Shown here: in pieces, positions 32,701 through 42,022 of the stretch
Numbering within the stretch: position 1 is the stretch's first letter
How the letters are laid out: each line of letters opens with the position of its first letter
Translations under genes and position numbers: made by a program
Assembly (NCBI GenBank): GCA_934636825.1
Contig: CAKUBG010000001.1
Location: forward strand, 62,001 to 126,000
DNA: 64,000 bases
Reading direction: 5' to 3'
From: an uncultured bacterium
GTDB lineage: Bacteria > Vulcanimicrobiota > Xenobia > Xenobiales > Xenobiaceae
Notes under the pieces: model-generated
Seen by the model: the letters and a program-made list of their open reading frames with translations, nothing else
Told to the model about the DNA's origin: nothing
Databases searched by the model: none

Positions 32701-33450
32701 ATGATCCAGCTTTCACTAATTGTTCCTACTTATAACGAAAAAGAGACCCTGCCAGTTTTAGCGGAAAAAGTATTTGCGGCCCTAGATAAAGCTTCTATTA
32801 GCGGAGAATTGGTTGTAGTGGACGATAATTCTCCCGACGGCACCGCCACTTTAGCTGAAAAGCTTAGCGAAAAATACCAAGGACGCATAAAAGTAGTAAA
32901 ACGCAGCGGCAAGCTCGGCCTCTCTTCTGCCGTTATTGCCGGTTGGCAAGCCGGAGAGGGCCAAATTTTAGGAGTAATCGACGCCGATTTATCCCACGAT
33001 CCCAACATATTGCCAGATATGGTCTACTCCATAACTAATGGCGGCGCCGACATTGCTATGGGCAGTCGCTACATAAAAGGCGGCGGTGTGCGCAATTGGC
33101 CTTGGTACAGACGCATAACTTCTCTAACTGCCGTAGCTATGGGCTGGCCGATTTGTCCAGTCAACGACGTTACCAGCGGCTATATGCTTATGCGCCGTCA
33201 AGTAATTGAAGGCACTGAGTTAAATCCAATTGGCTTTAAGATCAATTTGGAAGTTTTAATTAAAGGCCATTATAAAACTGTCACTGAGGTGCCTTTTATT
33301 TTTGAAGATCGTTTAGCTGGCAAAAGTAAATTCGGCGGCGGTGAAATAGTAAATTATCTCAAGCACCTGTGGGCTCTCACTCTCTATTGGCTAAAGAATC
33401 ATCCTCAACGCACTAAAGTGCCTTACACTCCCTTCCCGGGGAAGAACTAA
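32701..33450 (+). CDS. GT2 polyprenol-phosphate mannose synthase-like glycosyltransferase
   Basis: 249 aa from ATG 32701. An in-frame TTG at 32695 overlaps the previous stop. Catalytic GT-A motifs of the DPM1/Ppm1 group: LSLIVPTYNEKETLPVL, VVVDDNSPDGTATLAEKL, GVIDADLSHDPNILPDM, and the late GSRYIKGGGVRNWPWYRR. It would transfer a hexose from a nucleotide sugar to polyprenyl phosphate at the inner face of the membrane. No C-terminal membrane helices, as in soluble-type DPM1. Sits in an operon with the YedF-like gene and a methyltransferase. Confidence 0.88.
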   Translation: MIQLSLIVPTYNEKETLPVLAEKVFAALDKASISGELVVVDDNSPDGTATLAEKLSEKYQGRIKVVKRSGKLGLSSAVIAGWQAGEGQILGVIDADLSHDPNILPDMVYSITNGGADIAMGSRYIKGGGVRNWPWYRRITSLTAVAMGWPICPVNDVTSGYMLMRRQVIEGTELNPIGFKINLEVLIKGHYKTVTEVPFIFEDRLAGKSKFGGGEIVNYLKHLWALTLYWLKNHPQRTKVPYTPFPGKN

Positions 33451-33462
33451 GGAGTCGCTATT

Positions 33463-34125
33463 ATGGAAGAGAATTGGTTAAACGATGAATATGTAGCTTA
33501 TTACAATAAAAATTACGCTACAGAAGCCGACTATTTTAAGCACTGTTTAAACTTACTTAAAATTAATAGCGACGACACTTTAATAGACTTCGGCTGCGGC
33601 AACGGCGAATTTTTAAGCTTGGCTGCACCCATAGCTCAAAAAGTGTACGGGCTGGATATTTCCAAGTTGCAAATTGAGCTTACAAGTCAAAATTTAAGCC
33701 ATTTCCCCAATACCGAACTTATTTGTAGTTCTTTTACAGCTTACAAACCGCAGCCGAATACATTTAGTAAAGGCTTTTCTCGCAAAGCTTTGCACCACTT
33801 AACCGATGCCGAGAAAGCTATTTTTGCCCACAATATCGGCCCAGCCTTTAAAAGCGGCGCCTTGTTATATATAGAAGACGGTATCTTTTTTGAGTTTGAG
33901 CGACCGCAATTGCAAGAAAATTGGGAAAAATTGAAAGAACAAGCCGCCCAATATTACGGCGAGGCCTGGAAAACCAAAGAGCACGACGTCATGAATAGCT
34001 TTCTCAACGAATTTCCCTGCGGAGTAAAATATTGGCAAAGCTGCCTAGAGGAAGTCGGCTTCAAATTGATCGGCCTTATGCCTAAATGTTCCTTTTACGG
34101 CGGTATAATGCTACAAAAAAGATAA
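33463..34125 (+). CDS. class I SAM-dependent methyltransferase
   Basis: 220 aa. Motif I LIDFGCGNGEFLSLA, post-I acidic VYGLDISKLQIELTS, and a LYIEDGIFFEFE segment fit small Rossmann methyltransferases (Methyltransf_11/25 type). It starts 12 nt after the glycosyltransferase with AAGGAGTCG as ribosome site, so both are in one transcript closed by the terminator at 34160. The substrate is unknown. The neighbours suggest a lipid-linked or small-molecule acceptor, as inference only. Confidence 0.85.
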   Translation: MEENWLNDEYVAYYNKNYATEADYFKHCLNLLKINSDDTLIDFGCGNGEFLSLAAPIAQKVYGLDISKLQIELTSQNLSHFPNTELICSSFTAYKPQPNTFSKGFSRKALHHLTDAEKAIFAHNIGPAFKSGALLYIEDGIFFEFERPQLQENWEKLKEQAAQYYGEAWKTKEHDVMNSFLNEFPCGVKYWQSCLEEVGFKLIGLMPKCSFYGGIMLQKR

Positions 34126-34159
34126 AGACGCTCCTTATTGAATCTATTAACCTGCCTCG

Positions 34160-34188
34160 AGCCGCACTTTTTTGCTTGCGGCTTTATT
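34160..34188 (+). terminator. intrinsic terminator
   Basis: AGCCGC and GCGGCT with a 12-nt loop, followed by TTTATTATTT. Separates the methyltransferase operon from the radical SAM operon. The rest of 34189-34346 is AT-rich with a GCGG/CCGC hairpin near 34238-34265. Confidence 0.7.
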
Positions 34189-34346
34189 ATTTGTGTGAGA
34201 CAATAACAGGAATAGCATTATTATTTTTTGCTTGAGCGGTTGATTTTTTGTCAAAAAGGCCGCTTATATGCTGTATTTTCCCTCTGGGCTCGATCTGTTT
34301 TTGCTTTTTTGGCAAATAATTTTTGAATAAACGAGAACATCTACGA

Positions 34347-35309
34347 ATGGAAGAAAAAGTAACTTTATTTGCTCCCGGTTCTTTAGGAACATGCTGGTAT
34401 GGAAAATATCACTATTTGGAACCTTGGGTAGGTTGCCAACACAATTGTCCTTATTGCTACGCTCGCTCTCGCGTAGCTGTCAACAATACTTTAAACGAAC
34501 TGAATGCCAAATTTGACGATCCGGCCCTTCTTTACCCCGAAGAAGAATTGCTGCGTCGCATCCACGAAGAAGTAAACTCCGGCAACATTAACATATTAAA
34601 GCTTTCTCGCTACACCGATATTTTTACGCCTAAGTTTGTAGAAAGCGGCCTGAGTTTAGAAATTTTAAAAATTCTCAGCGCCTCCAAAGTCAATCGAGTA
34701 ATTATTACCACTAAAGGACTGCCCAGCCGTGAAATTATCGATTTAATGAGCAAATGGCGCGAAAAATTCTCCTATAACGCCGCCTTCAGTCCTTCAGTTA
34801 TGCTCAATCCCAATCCGCTGGCCAAGTTTGTCAAGAACTTAAAGCCTTTGCAACCGCGTTTGGAAGCAGCGGAAGAAATTTGCCAAGCCGGTTGCTTGAC
34901 AACAATTCACCTCGATCCTTTTATTGCGCAAATTGACGACCGCGACGAAGCATTGCTGCCTTTCCTCGATTTATTGGAGCAACACCATTTAAAGCGCGTT
35001 ATGTGGTCTTACTTGCTCTTCTCGCCCGGCATTATGGACGCTATACGCCAAGCTTTAGATCCAGCCGAATTGGAAAAGATCTTGTCTCGCTACAATTTTG
35101 ACGCCAGTCGCAAAATTTTGCCCGGTCAAGACGACACAGTGTCTTTTTCACAAAAGAACGAAGTAGCTTTAGCTTCTGTCGATAAAGTGGCCACAGCTCT
35201 TATGCAGCGCAATTTCCAATTCGTGCTCTGCTCCTTAAAAAGCATTCGCGGCTTAAATTTGCAAAAATATCCTCGCAATATGCTCTGCGATGGCAAATTC
35301 TATGCCTAA
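34347..35309 (+). CDS. SPL-like radical SAM protein
   Basis: 320 aa from ATG 34347. An in-frame TTG at 34323 would add eight residues. The radical SAM cluster motif is WVGCQHNCPYCYARSR, Cys-x3-Cys-x2-Cys embedded in the way seen in spore photoproduct lyase-like proteins. Supporting motifs: ILKLSRYTDIFTPKF, VNRVIITTKGLPS, TTIHLDPFIAQIDDRDEAL. No SPASM or other auxiliary-cluster domain is evident. Its stop overlaps the start of an ATP-grasp gene, which is followed 25 nt later by an MFS transporter. The three probably act together. Chemistry unknown. Spore photoproduct repair is unlikely given this context. Confidence 0.85.
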   Translation: MEEKVTLFAPGSLGTCWYGKYHYLEPWVGCQHNCPYCYARSRVAVNNTLNELNAKFDDPALLYPEEELLRRIHEEVNSGNINILKLSRYTDIFTPKFVESGLSLEILKILSASKVNRVIITTKGLPSREIIDLMSKWREKFSYNAAFSPSVMLNPNPLAKFVKNLKPLQPRLEAAEEICQAGCLTTIHLDPFIAQIDDRDEALLPFLDLLEQHHLKRVMWSYLLFSPGIMDAIRQALDPAELEKILSRYNFDASRKILPGQDDTVSFSQKNEVALASVDKVATALMQRNFQFVLCSLKSIRGLNLQKYPRNMLCDGKFYA

Positions 35310-36612
35310 ACTATTTTTGCCCAACGCCGAAAACGTTATACCGACTTCAGAAGGCGGCTTTAGTGAATTTTTTCGACATAAAACTTTGAAAGTTTTCCCC
35401 CGCTTTCTTTGCTCGCTCAATCCCGGTGATGTGTTGGTAACGCCTACTCAAATCGAGCCTTCTTTCCAGAGCTATATTTGCTCTTTGCTCGATTTGGGAA
35501 CGCCTGAGCAAACAGTTATCAATGTCAAAATGGCTGCAAGTTGCCTCTTGACCGACGCTATTAAAGCCGACGCCGCCGCTTTACAAGCCATAAAAGAGCG
35601 CTGCCAAGGTGAAGATTGGTTTGTCGAGCCCTACATTCAGACCGAACCTATTTTTGAGCTGGGCCAACAATTGGAGTTGCCCGTAAAAGGCACCGCCCAA
35701 AAGTATTTGGCTTTGGGCTTAATAGATAACCTAAATAGCAAAGACTTTTGCAAAGCTTTAGCTATAGGCGCAGGCTGCCAAGTGCCTCCCGGCATGTGTG
35801 CCGATAGTAGTTCCAGCCTGGAACAGCTTATCGACACCGTTTCGGCCCAGCTCTCAGCTCAAAATGAGCAAAAGCAGCCCAAACTTATGCTGCGCAAAAT
35901 CCAATCGGCTGGCGGCGCTGGCAATTTAGCTGGCACTGCCGACGAATTGAAAACGGCTTTGCCCCAATGGTACGGCGGCAGCAGAGTATTAGTTGAGCAA
36001 TTTATAGATTTTGAAACGGTTTGCGGCTCGCTCAGCTTCATAGACGATCAAGGTTGCCACTTTATAGGCTTAGACAGCCAAGTGTTTGACACTCACGGAG
36101 GTTGGTGTGGTTTTGACTATCCGGCCAACCTAACCGGCTCGGAAGCTGATGAAGCTATGTCAAAGCTATTGGCCGATATAAACCGCTTAGGTCGTTCAGT
36201 ATACTTAACTGGAGCCCGAGGCTATTTAAATATGGACTGGGGCTTAACTAGAAACGAGCACGGCCAACTTGAGCCGGTCTTTTTGGAATGCAATTTCCGC
36301 CACAATGGCTTCGGCTACGTAGTTGATATAGCCAAACACTTCTTTGGCCCCCATTGGTCAAGCCTGTATATAAGTTCTCGAGAGTCGTTACCTACCGCAG
36401 CTACTACCACCGACGAAGTGCTGGATAAGCTGGGCTCACTCACCTATGAAGGGGAACCGCTCCTTTTGCACAAAACCAAGGGCAGACGCGGACTGGTAAT
36501 TACTTCGCCGCCGGCTCATGGCACCGTAGCTTTGGCCGCTTTAGGCGAAAGTGAAGAATATGTGGAGTCTGCTCTGGCCCTGGCCGCTCGAGCCTTGAAA
36601 GAGCTGCACTAA
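35290..36612 (+). CDS. ATP-grasp ligase-like protein
   Basis: 440 aa from ATG 35290. ATG 35302 (MPKLFLPNAEN) is a good alternative. Both lie inside the end of the radical SAM gene, implying coupled translation. Residues 1 to about 150 form a pre-ATP-grasp-like region. The ATP-grasp core (about 190-370) shows PKLMLRKIQSAGGAGNLAG, SRVLVEQFIDFETVCGSL, then GARGYLNMDWGL and the metal-binding EPVFLECNFRHNGFGYVV. These enzymes join a carboxylate, via acyl-phosphate, to an amine or thiol, often making peptide bonds. Not a known primary-metabolism ATP-grasp (carbamoyl-phosphate, D-Ala-D-Ala, biotin carboxylase) by its motifs. Confidence 0.8.
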   Translation: MANSMPKLFLPNAENVIPTSEGGFSEFFRHKTLKVFPRFLCSLNPGDVLVTPTQIEPSFQSYICSLLDLGTPEQTVINVKMAASCLLTDAIKADAAALQAIKERCQGEDWFVEPYIQTEPIFELGQQLELPVKGTAQKYLALGLIDNLNSKDFCKALAIGAGCQVPPGMCADSSSSLEQLIDTVSAQLSAQNEQKQPKLMLRKIQSAGGAGNLAGTADELKTALPQWYGGSRVLVEQFIDFETVCGSLSFIDDQGCHFIGLDSQVFDTHGGWCGFDYPANLTGSEADEAMSKLLADINRLGRSVYLTGARGYLNMDWGLTRNEHGQLEPVFLECNFRHNGFGYVVDIAKHFFGPHWSSLYISSRESLPTAATTTDEVLDKLGSLTYEGEPLLLHKTKGRRGLVITSPPAHGTVALAALGESEEYVESALALAARALKELH

Positions 36613-36637
36613 TTTCGCAGACTAGAGGTTCGAAACA

Positions 36638-37915
36638 ATGGAGAGAGTCGTTGTCGTTTTAGCTTTTATTTTAATTTTTGCTTTTAATTCAATCGACAAC
36701 GCCATCTCTCCCATGGCCGACGTGATTGGCCAAAGCTTCAGCATTCCAGCCCACACTGCTTTACTATTCATCTCGTTTTGTACTGGCGGCACTGTAGCTG
36801 GTCTGGTGTTCGGCCCTTCGCTGGTTTCGGCGTTTAAGCCCGGCAAATTGCTCTTTTGGTGTACGCTCCTTTTGGCGCTCACTCAAGCAGCCTTTGCTTT
36901 TTCTTCTTCCTTCGAGCTGGGCTTAGTCTTGCGAGCTCTGTCCGGTTTAGGTGCAGGTTTCGTGGCTTCCATTATGTGGAGCCTAACTTTCCATGGCGTC
37001 TCCAAAGCTTATTTCCCGGCTATGATCGCCGTTTTAATGTCAGCTCGCCCCTTAGCCACAGCTATAGGCGTACCGCTGGCCGGCTGGCTTACGGTCGACT
37101 TCAATTGGCGTGTACCTATTCTAATTATTGCTTTACTTACAGCGGCCAGCGGTTTAGCTCTAGCTTGGTTTTACCCTGCCGAACACAAAGACGAAGCGAG
37201 CCAACCCAATGCGCCCCAGCCAGATAAAGAAGAAAAAGCTTCTCCTTTATGCCAAAATTTAACTTTTAAGAGTCTTTTCTCCATTTGTAAAGCTATTGTC
37301 GAGCCTTACCAAAAAGCTTTGGCCGTGCCCCATGCCGTCACCTACTATATAGGCTCAACCATCAACCGTATGGCCTACTTTGGCTTTTACTCTCTGTGCG
37401 GCCTTTGGTTTCCCTATCATTATCATCTCGATCTTAAAGAAGTTAGCTTAGCCCTTCTGATTATCGGTTTAGCCGATTGTCTTATCAATTTCTTTACCAA
37501 CAGCATAATGAAGCGCTTTGGCCATCGCTCCACATTTTTGGTAAGCATTATTTCTTCATTGGTATTGTTGCCTATTTTTATCTATGGCAAATTAAATTTA
37601 ACCGCCGCCGTAGCGGCCATTGCTATTTTTATGACTTTAGATCGTATTTATTCTATGGCCTTAGTAATTAGTGTGCCTGATATGTTTCCTAGTGTAGGTG
37701 ACAAGACGGCTTTTGGCTCGCTCAATACCTTTACCGCTTGGGGAGCTATGAGCATTATTGCCGCTTTGCAAGGCGTTTTTACTGAGCGCTGGGGCATGGC
37801 CGCTATGGAAACTTTACTAATTCTTTGCTTTATAGTCGGCGGCGCTATGATTACTTACATTCAGTGGAAGACCGTCTTTCATAAAGATGTGCTCGAATGT
37901 AACCGTCAAGACTAA
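36638..37915 (+). CDS. MFS transporter
   Basis: 425 aa with about twelve hydrophobic helices and a charged central loop (about 185-205, Glu/Lys/Pro-rich). The N-terminal half has the drug-exporter-like segments VLRALSGLGAGFVASIMW and TAIGVPLAGWLTVDFNWR (motif C-like). TAGAGG precedes the ATG. It starts 25 nt after the ATP-grasp gene on the same strand, so export of, or self-protection from, that operon's product is a natural reading. Direction and substrate cannot be proved from sequence. Confidence 0.85.
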   Translation: MERVVVVLAFILIFAFNSIDNAISPMADVIGQSFSIPAHTALLFISFCTGGTVAGLVFGPSLVSAFKPGKLLFWCTLLLALTQAAFAFSSSFELGLVLRALSGLGAGFVASIMWSLTFHGVSKAYFPAMIAVLMSARPLATAIGVPLAGWLTVDFNWRVPILIIALLTAASGLALAWFYPAEHKDEASQPNAPQPDKEEKASPLCQNLTFKSLFSICKAIVEPYQKALAVPHAVTYYIGSTINRMAYFGFYSLCGLWFPYHYHLDLKEVSLALLIIGLADCLINFFTNSIMKRFGHRSTFLVSIISSLVLLPIFIYGKLNLTAAVAAIAIFMTLDRIYSMALVISVPDMFPSVGDKTAFGSLNTFTAWGAMSIIAALQGVFTERWGMAAMETLLILCFIVGGAMITYIQWKTVFHKDVLECNRQD

Positions 37916-38160
37916 CTCGAGTACAAACGCAACGCATATACAAGGCAGATAGAAAACAAATAGGAAAAGCGAAGGAAGCAAGCGTTCATAATAGAAACCA
38001 CCTAGACTGTCGTTGGGCAACTTTTGGGAATGCGCTTTCTCATCCGCCGCCTTGTGCTCGTCCGTTTTCCCCACAAAACAGCCTGCAAAAGACAGTTTGT
38101 TCAATTTTTTATAAAAGAAAATTTGATTTAGTTTGTTTACAAATATCGGAGTGCGATAAC
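37916..38160. other. intergenic before secA
   Basis: No convincing ORF, terminator or RNA. AT-rich near 38100-38150, which probably contains the secA promoter. CGGAGTG lies at the expected ribosome-site position. Confidence 0.4.
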
Positions 38161-40764
38161 ATGGGATTCATTGAATGGCTTTTCGACCCCAACGAGAGGG
38201 AAATTAGAAAGATCCGCAAGGTCGTCAAGAAGATCAACGACTTTGAAGAGAGTATGAAGAGTCGTTCTGACGAAGAGCTGCGCGCTCTTACAGACAGTTT
38301 CCGCCAGCGTTTACAAGGCAAAGAAACTTTAGATGATATTTTGCCCGAAGCTTTTGCGGCTGTACGTGAAGCTTCCAAACGCACTTTAGGTTTGCGCCAT
38401 TACGACGTACAAATGATCGGCGGCGTCGTACTCCATCAGGGACGTATTGCCGAGATGAAAACCGGTGAAGGTAAAACTTTGGTAGCTACCAGCCCAGTTT
38501 ACCTTAACGCTTTAACTGGACGCGGCGTCCACGTCGTTACTGTAAACGACTACTTGGCCAAACGCGACGGCCGCTGGATGGCCCCTATTTATCATTTCTT
38601 AGGCTTATCTGTCGGTATTATCAATCACGACACCGCCTACTTATATGATCCCGAAGTTGAAACTGGCGACGATAGCACCAACCACTTGCGCCCCGTACCT
38701 CGCCGCCAAGCCTACGAAGCCGACATTACTTACGGCACTAATAATGAATACGGTTTCGACTACTTGCGCGACAATATGGTCATGGACTTAGACCAGCGCG
38801 TCCAACGTGAGCTCAACTTTGCCATTGTCGACGAAGTCGACTCCATTTTAATTGACGAAGCCCGCACTCCTTTGATCATTTCCGGTCGCGGTACTGGCTC
38901 TACCAATATGTACGGTCGCTACGCTCAAGTAGCTCGCGAATTGAAAAAAGACGTCCACTACACTGTGGAAGAGAAGTCGAAAACCGCTCCTTTAACTGAA
39001 GAAGGTGTAGCCAAAGTTGAGCAACTTTTAGGCTTGCGCAACCTTTTCGATCCCGACAACATGGAGACGGCCCACTTTATAGATAACGCTTTACGCGCCA
39101 AAGAATGCTACCGCAACGATATTGAGTATGTAGTTAAAAATGGCGAAATTGTTATTGTTGACGAATTTACCGGCCGCTTGATGTTCGGACGCCGCTATTC
39201 CGACGGTTTACACCAAGCTATCGAAGCCAAAGAAGGCGTCAAAGTCCGCCAAGAAGACCAAACTTTGGCAACTATCACTTTCCAGAACTACTTCAAGCTC
39301 TACCACAAGTTGGCCGGTATGACCGGTACAGCTTTAACCGAAGAGCGCGAATTCCGCGAAATTTACGATTTGGACGTAGTGGTCATTCCTACCAACGTAA
39401 AAGTGGCTCGTATCGACTTGCACGACCAAGTTTACAAAAACGAAAAATATAAATTTAAGGCTGTTTGTGCCGATATTGCCGAGCGCCACGCCAAAGGCCA
39501 ACCTATTTTGGTAGGTACTCGCTCTATCGAAAAATCGGAAGAGCTCAGCCAGCTTCTTACCAAAATGGGCATTAAGCACAATGTGCTCAACGCCAAATAT
39601 CACGAAAAAGAAGCTCACATTATTGCTCAAGCCGGACGTTTGGGTGCTGTCACTATCGCGACTAACATGGCCGGTCGAGGCGTCGACATTAAATTGGGCG
39701 GCGATCCTGCCGATCCCGAAGAAGAAAAGAAAGTGCGTGAAGCTGGCGGCCTCTATATTTTAGGTACCGAGCGCCACGAATCTCGCCGTATTGACAACCA
39801 GTTGCGCGGTCGTGCCGGCCGTCAGGGCGACCCTGGTGCTTCCCGCTTCTATGTCGCTTTAGACGACGAGCTTATGCGCCTCTTCGCTAGCGACAGAATC
39901 CGCAATTTGATGGACACTTTGGGCTTAGAAGATGAAGTTATCGAGAATCCTCTGATCTCTCGCGGTATCGAAAATGCCCAAATGAAGGTAGAGAGCCATC
40001 ACTTCGAGATTCGTAAAAATGTTCTCAAGTACGACGATACCATGAACGAACAGCGCCGCGTTATCTATGCCGACCGCGACAAGATCTTGGAAGGCAAAGA
40101 TTTGCGCGAGACTATTTACAGCTTCATTGAAGATGCGGTTAGCGATCTGGTCGATATGCATATGCACGAGCAAGCTCCGCCGGAAACTTGGGATTTCGAC
40201 GGTTTGATGGTAGCTTTGCACGATCAATTAGTGCTTCCCGAAGGTGTAAGCAAGGCCGACTTAGGTGGCAAATTGCCTGCCGAAATTAAAGAAACTATCG
40301 TCGGTTGGTTGCGCCAAGTTTACGACAAAAAGATCGAAGTTTTGGGCGATCAGCTTATGTCCGACTTAGAGCGTTTCACTTTATTGCGCGTCACCGACGA
40401 AAAGTGGATTGAGCACTTGAGCAATATCGAATTATTGCGCGAAGGTATCCATTTGCGCGGTTATGGTCAAAAAGATCCTCAAGTTGAATTTATTCGCGAA
40501 GCTGCTGAAGAGTTCGATGGCTTGAAACGCCGTTTACGCGACGATACTTTGCATTATCTCTTCCGTGTGGAAGTGCAAACTCCCGACCAAATTGAAGACC
40601 ATATTGAACAAAAAGAGACTATGCACGCTACGTCCACCAACCGCGACAGCGAAATGCCCGTCGAGCCCATTAAGCGCACCGGAGCCAAATTGGGACGCAA
40701 CGATCCTTGTTGGTGCGGCAGCGGTAAAAAGTGGAAGAAGTGCCACTATCCCGAAGAGCGCTAA
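38161..40764 (+). CDS. secA: preprotein translocase ATPase SecA
   Basis: 867 aa, normal length. Drives post-translational export through SecYEG. N-terminal MGFIEWLFDPNEREIRKIRK, Walker A region MKTGEGKTLVATSPVYLNA, VNDYLAKRDGRWM, DEVDSILIDEARTPLIISG, TNMAGRGVDIKLGG and LRGRAGRQGDPG are all intact. The C-terminus has the SEC-C zinc motif NDPCWCGSGKKWKKCH, which binds SecB or phospholipid in other bacteria. Codon use is more biased than in neighbours, as expected for a housekeeping gene. A GC-rich terminator follows. Confidence 0.97.
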   Translation: MGFIEWLFDPNEREIRKIRKVVKKINDFEESMKSRSDEELRALTDSFRQRLQGKETLDDILPEAFAAVREASKRTLGLRHYDVQMIGGVVLHQGRIAEMKTGEGKTLVATSPVYLNALTGRGVHVVTVNDYLAKRDGRWMAPIYHFLGLSVGIINHDTAYLYDPEVETGDDSTNHLRPVPRRQAYEADITYGTNNEYGFDYLRDNMVMDLDQRVQRELNFAIVDEVDSILIDEARTPLIISGRGTGSTNMYGRYAQVARELKKDVHYTVEEKSKTAPLTEEGVAKVEQLLGLRNLFDPDNMETAHFIDNALRAKECYRNDIEYVVKNGEIVIVDEFTGRLMFGRRYSDGLHQAIEAKEGVKVRQEDQTLATITFQNYFKLYHKLAGMTGTALTEEREFREIYDLDVVVIPTNVKVARIDLHDQVYKNEKYKFKAVCADIAERHAKGQPILVGTRSIEKSEELSQLLTKMGIKHNVLNAKYHEKEAHIIAQAGRLGAVTIATNMAGRGVDIKLGGDPADPEEEKKVREAGGLYILGTERHESRRIDNQLRGRAGRQGDPGASRFYVALDDELMRLFASDRIRNLMDTLGLEDEVIENPLISRGIENAQMKVESHHFEIRKNVLKYDDTMNEQRRVIYADRDKILEGKDLRETIYSFIEDAVSDLVDMHMHEQAPPETWDFDGLMVALHDQLVLPEGVSKADLGGKLPAEIKETIVGWLRQVYDKKIEVLGDQLMSDLERFTLLRVTDEKWIEHLSNIELLREGIHLRGYGQKDPQVEFIREAAEEFDGLKRRLRDDTLHYLFRVEVQTPDQIEDHIEQKETMHATSTNRDSEMPVEPIKRTGAKLGRNDPCWCGSGKKWKKCHYPEER

Positions 40765-40784
40765 TCTTTAGTGTTATTTAGTCA

Positions 40785-40832
40785 CGGGCCCGTCCGCCTT
40801 ACTTTCTATTTAGGCGCGGGCCCGCTTTGTTG
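40785..40832 (+). terminator. intrinsic terminator after secA
   Basis: CGGGCCCG (40785-40792) pairs with the identical palindromic octamer at 40817-40824, extended by CGCC/GGCG, followed by CTTTGTT. A modest T-run. Confidence 0.6.
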
Positions 40833-40868
40833 CTCAACAGTATATCTTTGAAAGGAAAACACTTCGTT

Positions 40869-41997
40869 ATGCTCTCCCAATTTGCCGAGCCTTTAAGCGA
40901 AGCCCGCGCCCGCGTCGAACGCATGCGCGACTATCTTTGACCTGGAAACAATCGAACGCAAAATTCAGGAAATAGAAGCCCAATTTGGCTCTGGCCAAGT
41001 GTGGGAAGATAACGAGGCCGTCCAACGCCTCACCCAAGAACTGGCTCAATACAAAACGATAGCTCAACAGTGGCACGAACTCAATTCTGCGCTAGAAGAA
41101 GCCGAAGTGGCCGCCGAGTTGGGTACGCCAGAAAATCAAGAAGAAATAGACGAAGCCCAGCGCTATTATGACGAGCTTACTCACCGCTTAGAGCGAGCCG
41201 AAACTATTTCTTTACTGAACGGCCCTTACGATAAAGCGGCCGCTATTGTCACTCTTCATGCCGGAGCTGGCGGAGTAGACGCCCAAGACTGGACAGAAAT
41301 GCTCTTGCGCATGTATATGCGCTGGGCCGAAAGTGAAGGCTACAAAGTAAGTTTAGTAGAGTATTCGCCTGCCGAAGAAGATGGCATCCATTCGGCCAGC
41401 CTCATTATAGAAGGCTTCTATCCCTTCGGCATGCTCAGTTCCGAGCACGGCGTGCACCGCTTAGTGCGCATTTCTCCTTACGACGCCGCCCACCGCCGCC
41501 ACACTTCTTTTGCCAAAGTAGAAGTAGTGCCGGAGCTAGCTGAAGAGCTCAATATTGAGTTGCGCCCCGAAGATTTAAAGATAGACACCTATCGCTCTCA
41601 AGGCGCAGGCGGACAGCATGTCAACAAAACCGAATCGGCGGTGCGCATTACTCACATTCCCACCGGCACAGTGGCCGCTTGCCAGAACGAGCGTTCCCAA
41701 CATTCCAATAAAGAGACGGCTATGCGCATGCTTAAAGCCAAACTTTTAGAGCTTAAACGCGAGCAACGCCAAGACACTTTAGATAATGTAAAGGGCGAAA
41801 ATCGCGAGGCGGCCTGGGCCAACCAAATCCGCAACTACGTTATGCAACCCTACACTATGGTTAAAGATAGACGTACCGGCTTTGAAAATGCCAACGTAGG
41901 CGCAGTGCTGGAAGGCGACATAAATGGCTTTATGCGCAGTTGGTTGCAAGCTCGAGCCCGCTTAGGCCGCGAGCCGCAAACTAGCGACGCCGTCTAA
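40869..41997 (+). CDS. prfB: peptide chain release factor 2, with programmed +1 frameshift
   Basis: 375 aa after frameshifting. Codons 1-23 run ATG CTC ... GAC TAT CTT, then an in-frame TGA at 40938-40940. Slipping one base at CTT-TGA-C continues in the frame that holds the rest of RF2. This is the classic autoregulatory site: RF2 reads UGA, so low RF2 favours the shift. The stretch TATCTTTGAC matches the usual one, but the upstream AGGGGG anticodon-type SD is missing (ATGCGCGAC stands there). RF2 motifs: GAGGVDAQDWTEMLLRMY, RISPYDAAHRRHTSFAKVEV (SPY tripeptide region) and YRSQGAGGQHVNKTESAVR (GGQ). An ORF caller would give only 40999-41997. Confidence 0.93.
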
Positions 41998-42022
41998 GCT
42001 ACAGTTTTTTAGGAAAAAGATT

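Noticed and set aside
36622..36882. 86-aa minus-strand ORF at the start of the MFS gene
   Set aside because: Antisense to the first membrane helices of the transporter, with no start signals.
37817..38104. 95-aa minus-strand ORF between the MFS gene and secA
   Set aside because: Overlaps the MFS 3' end on the opposite strand, has no recognisable domain, and has no ribosome site.
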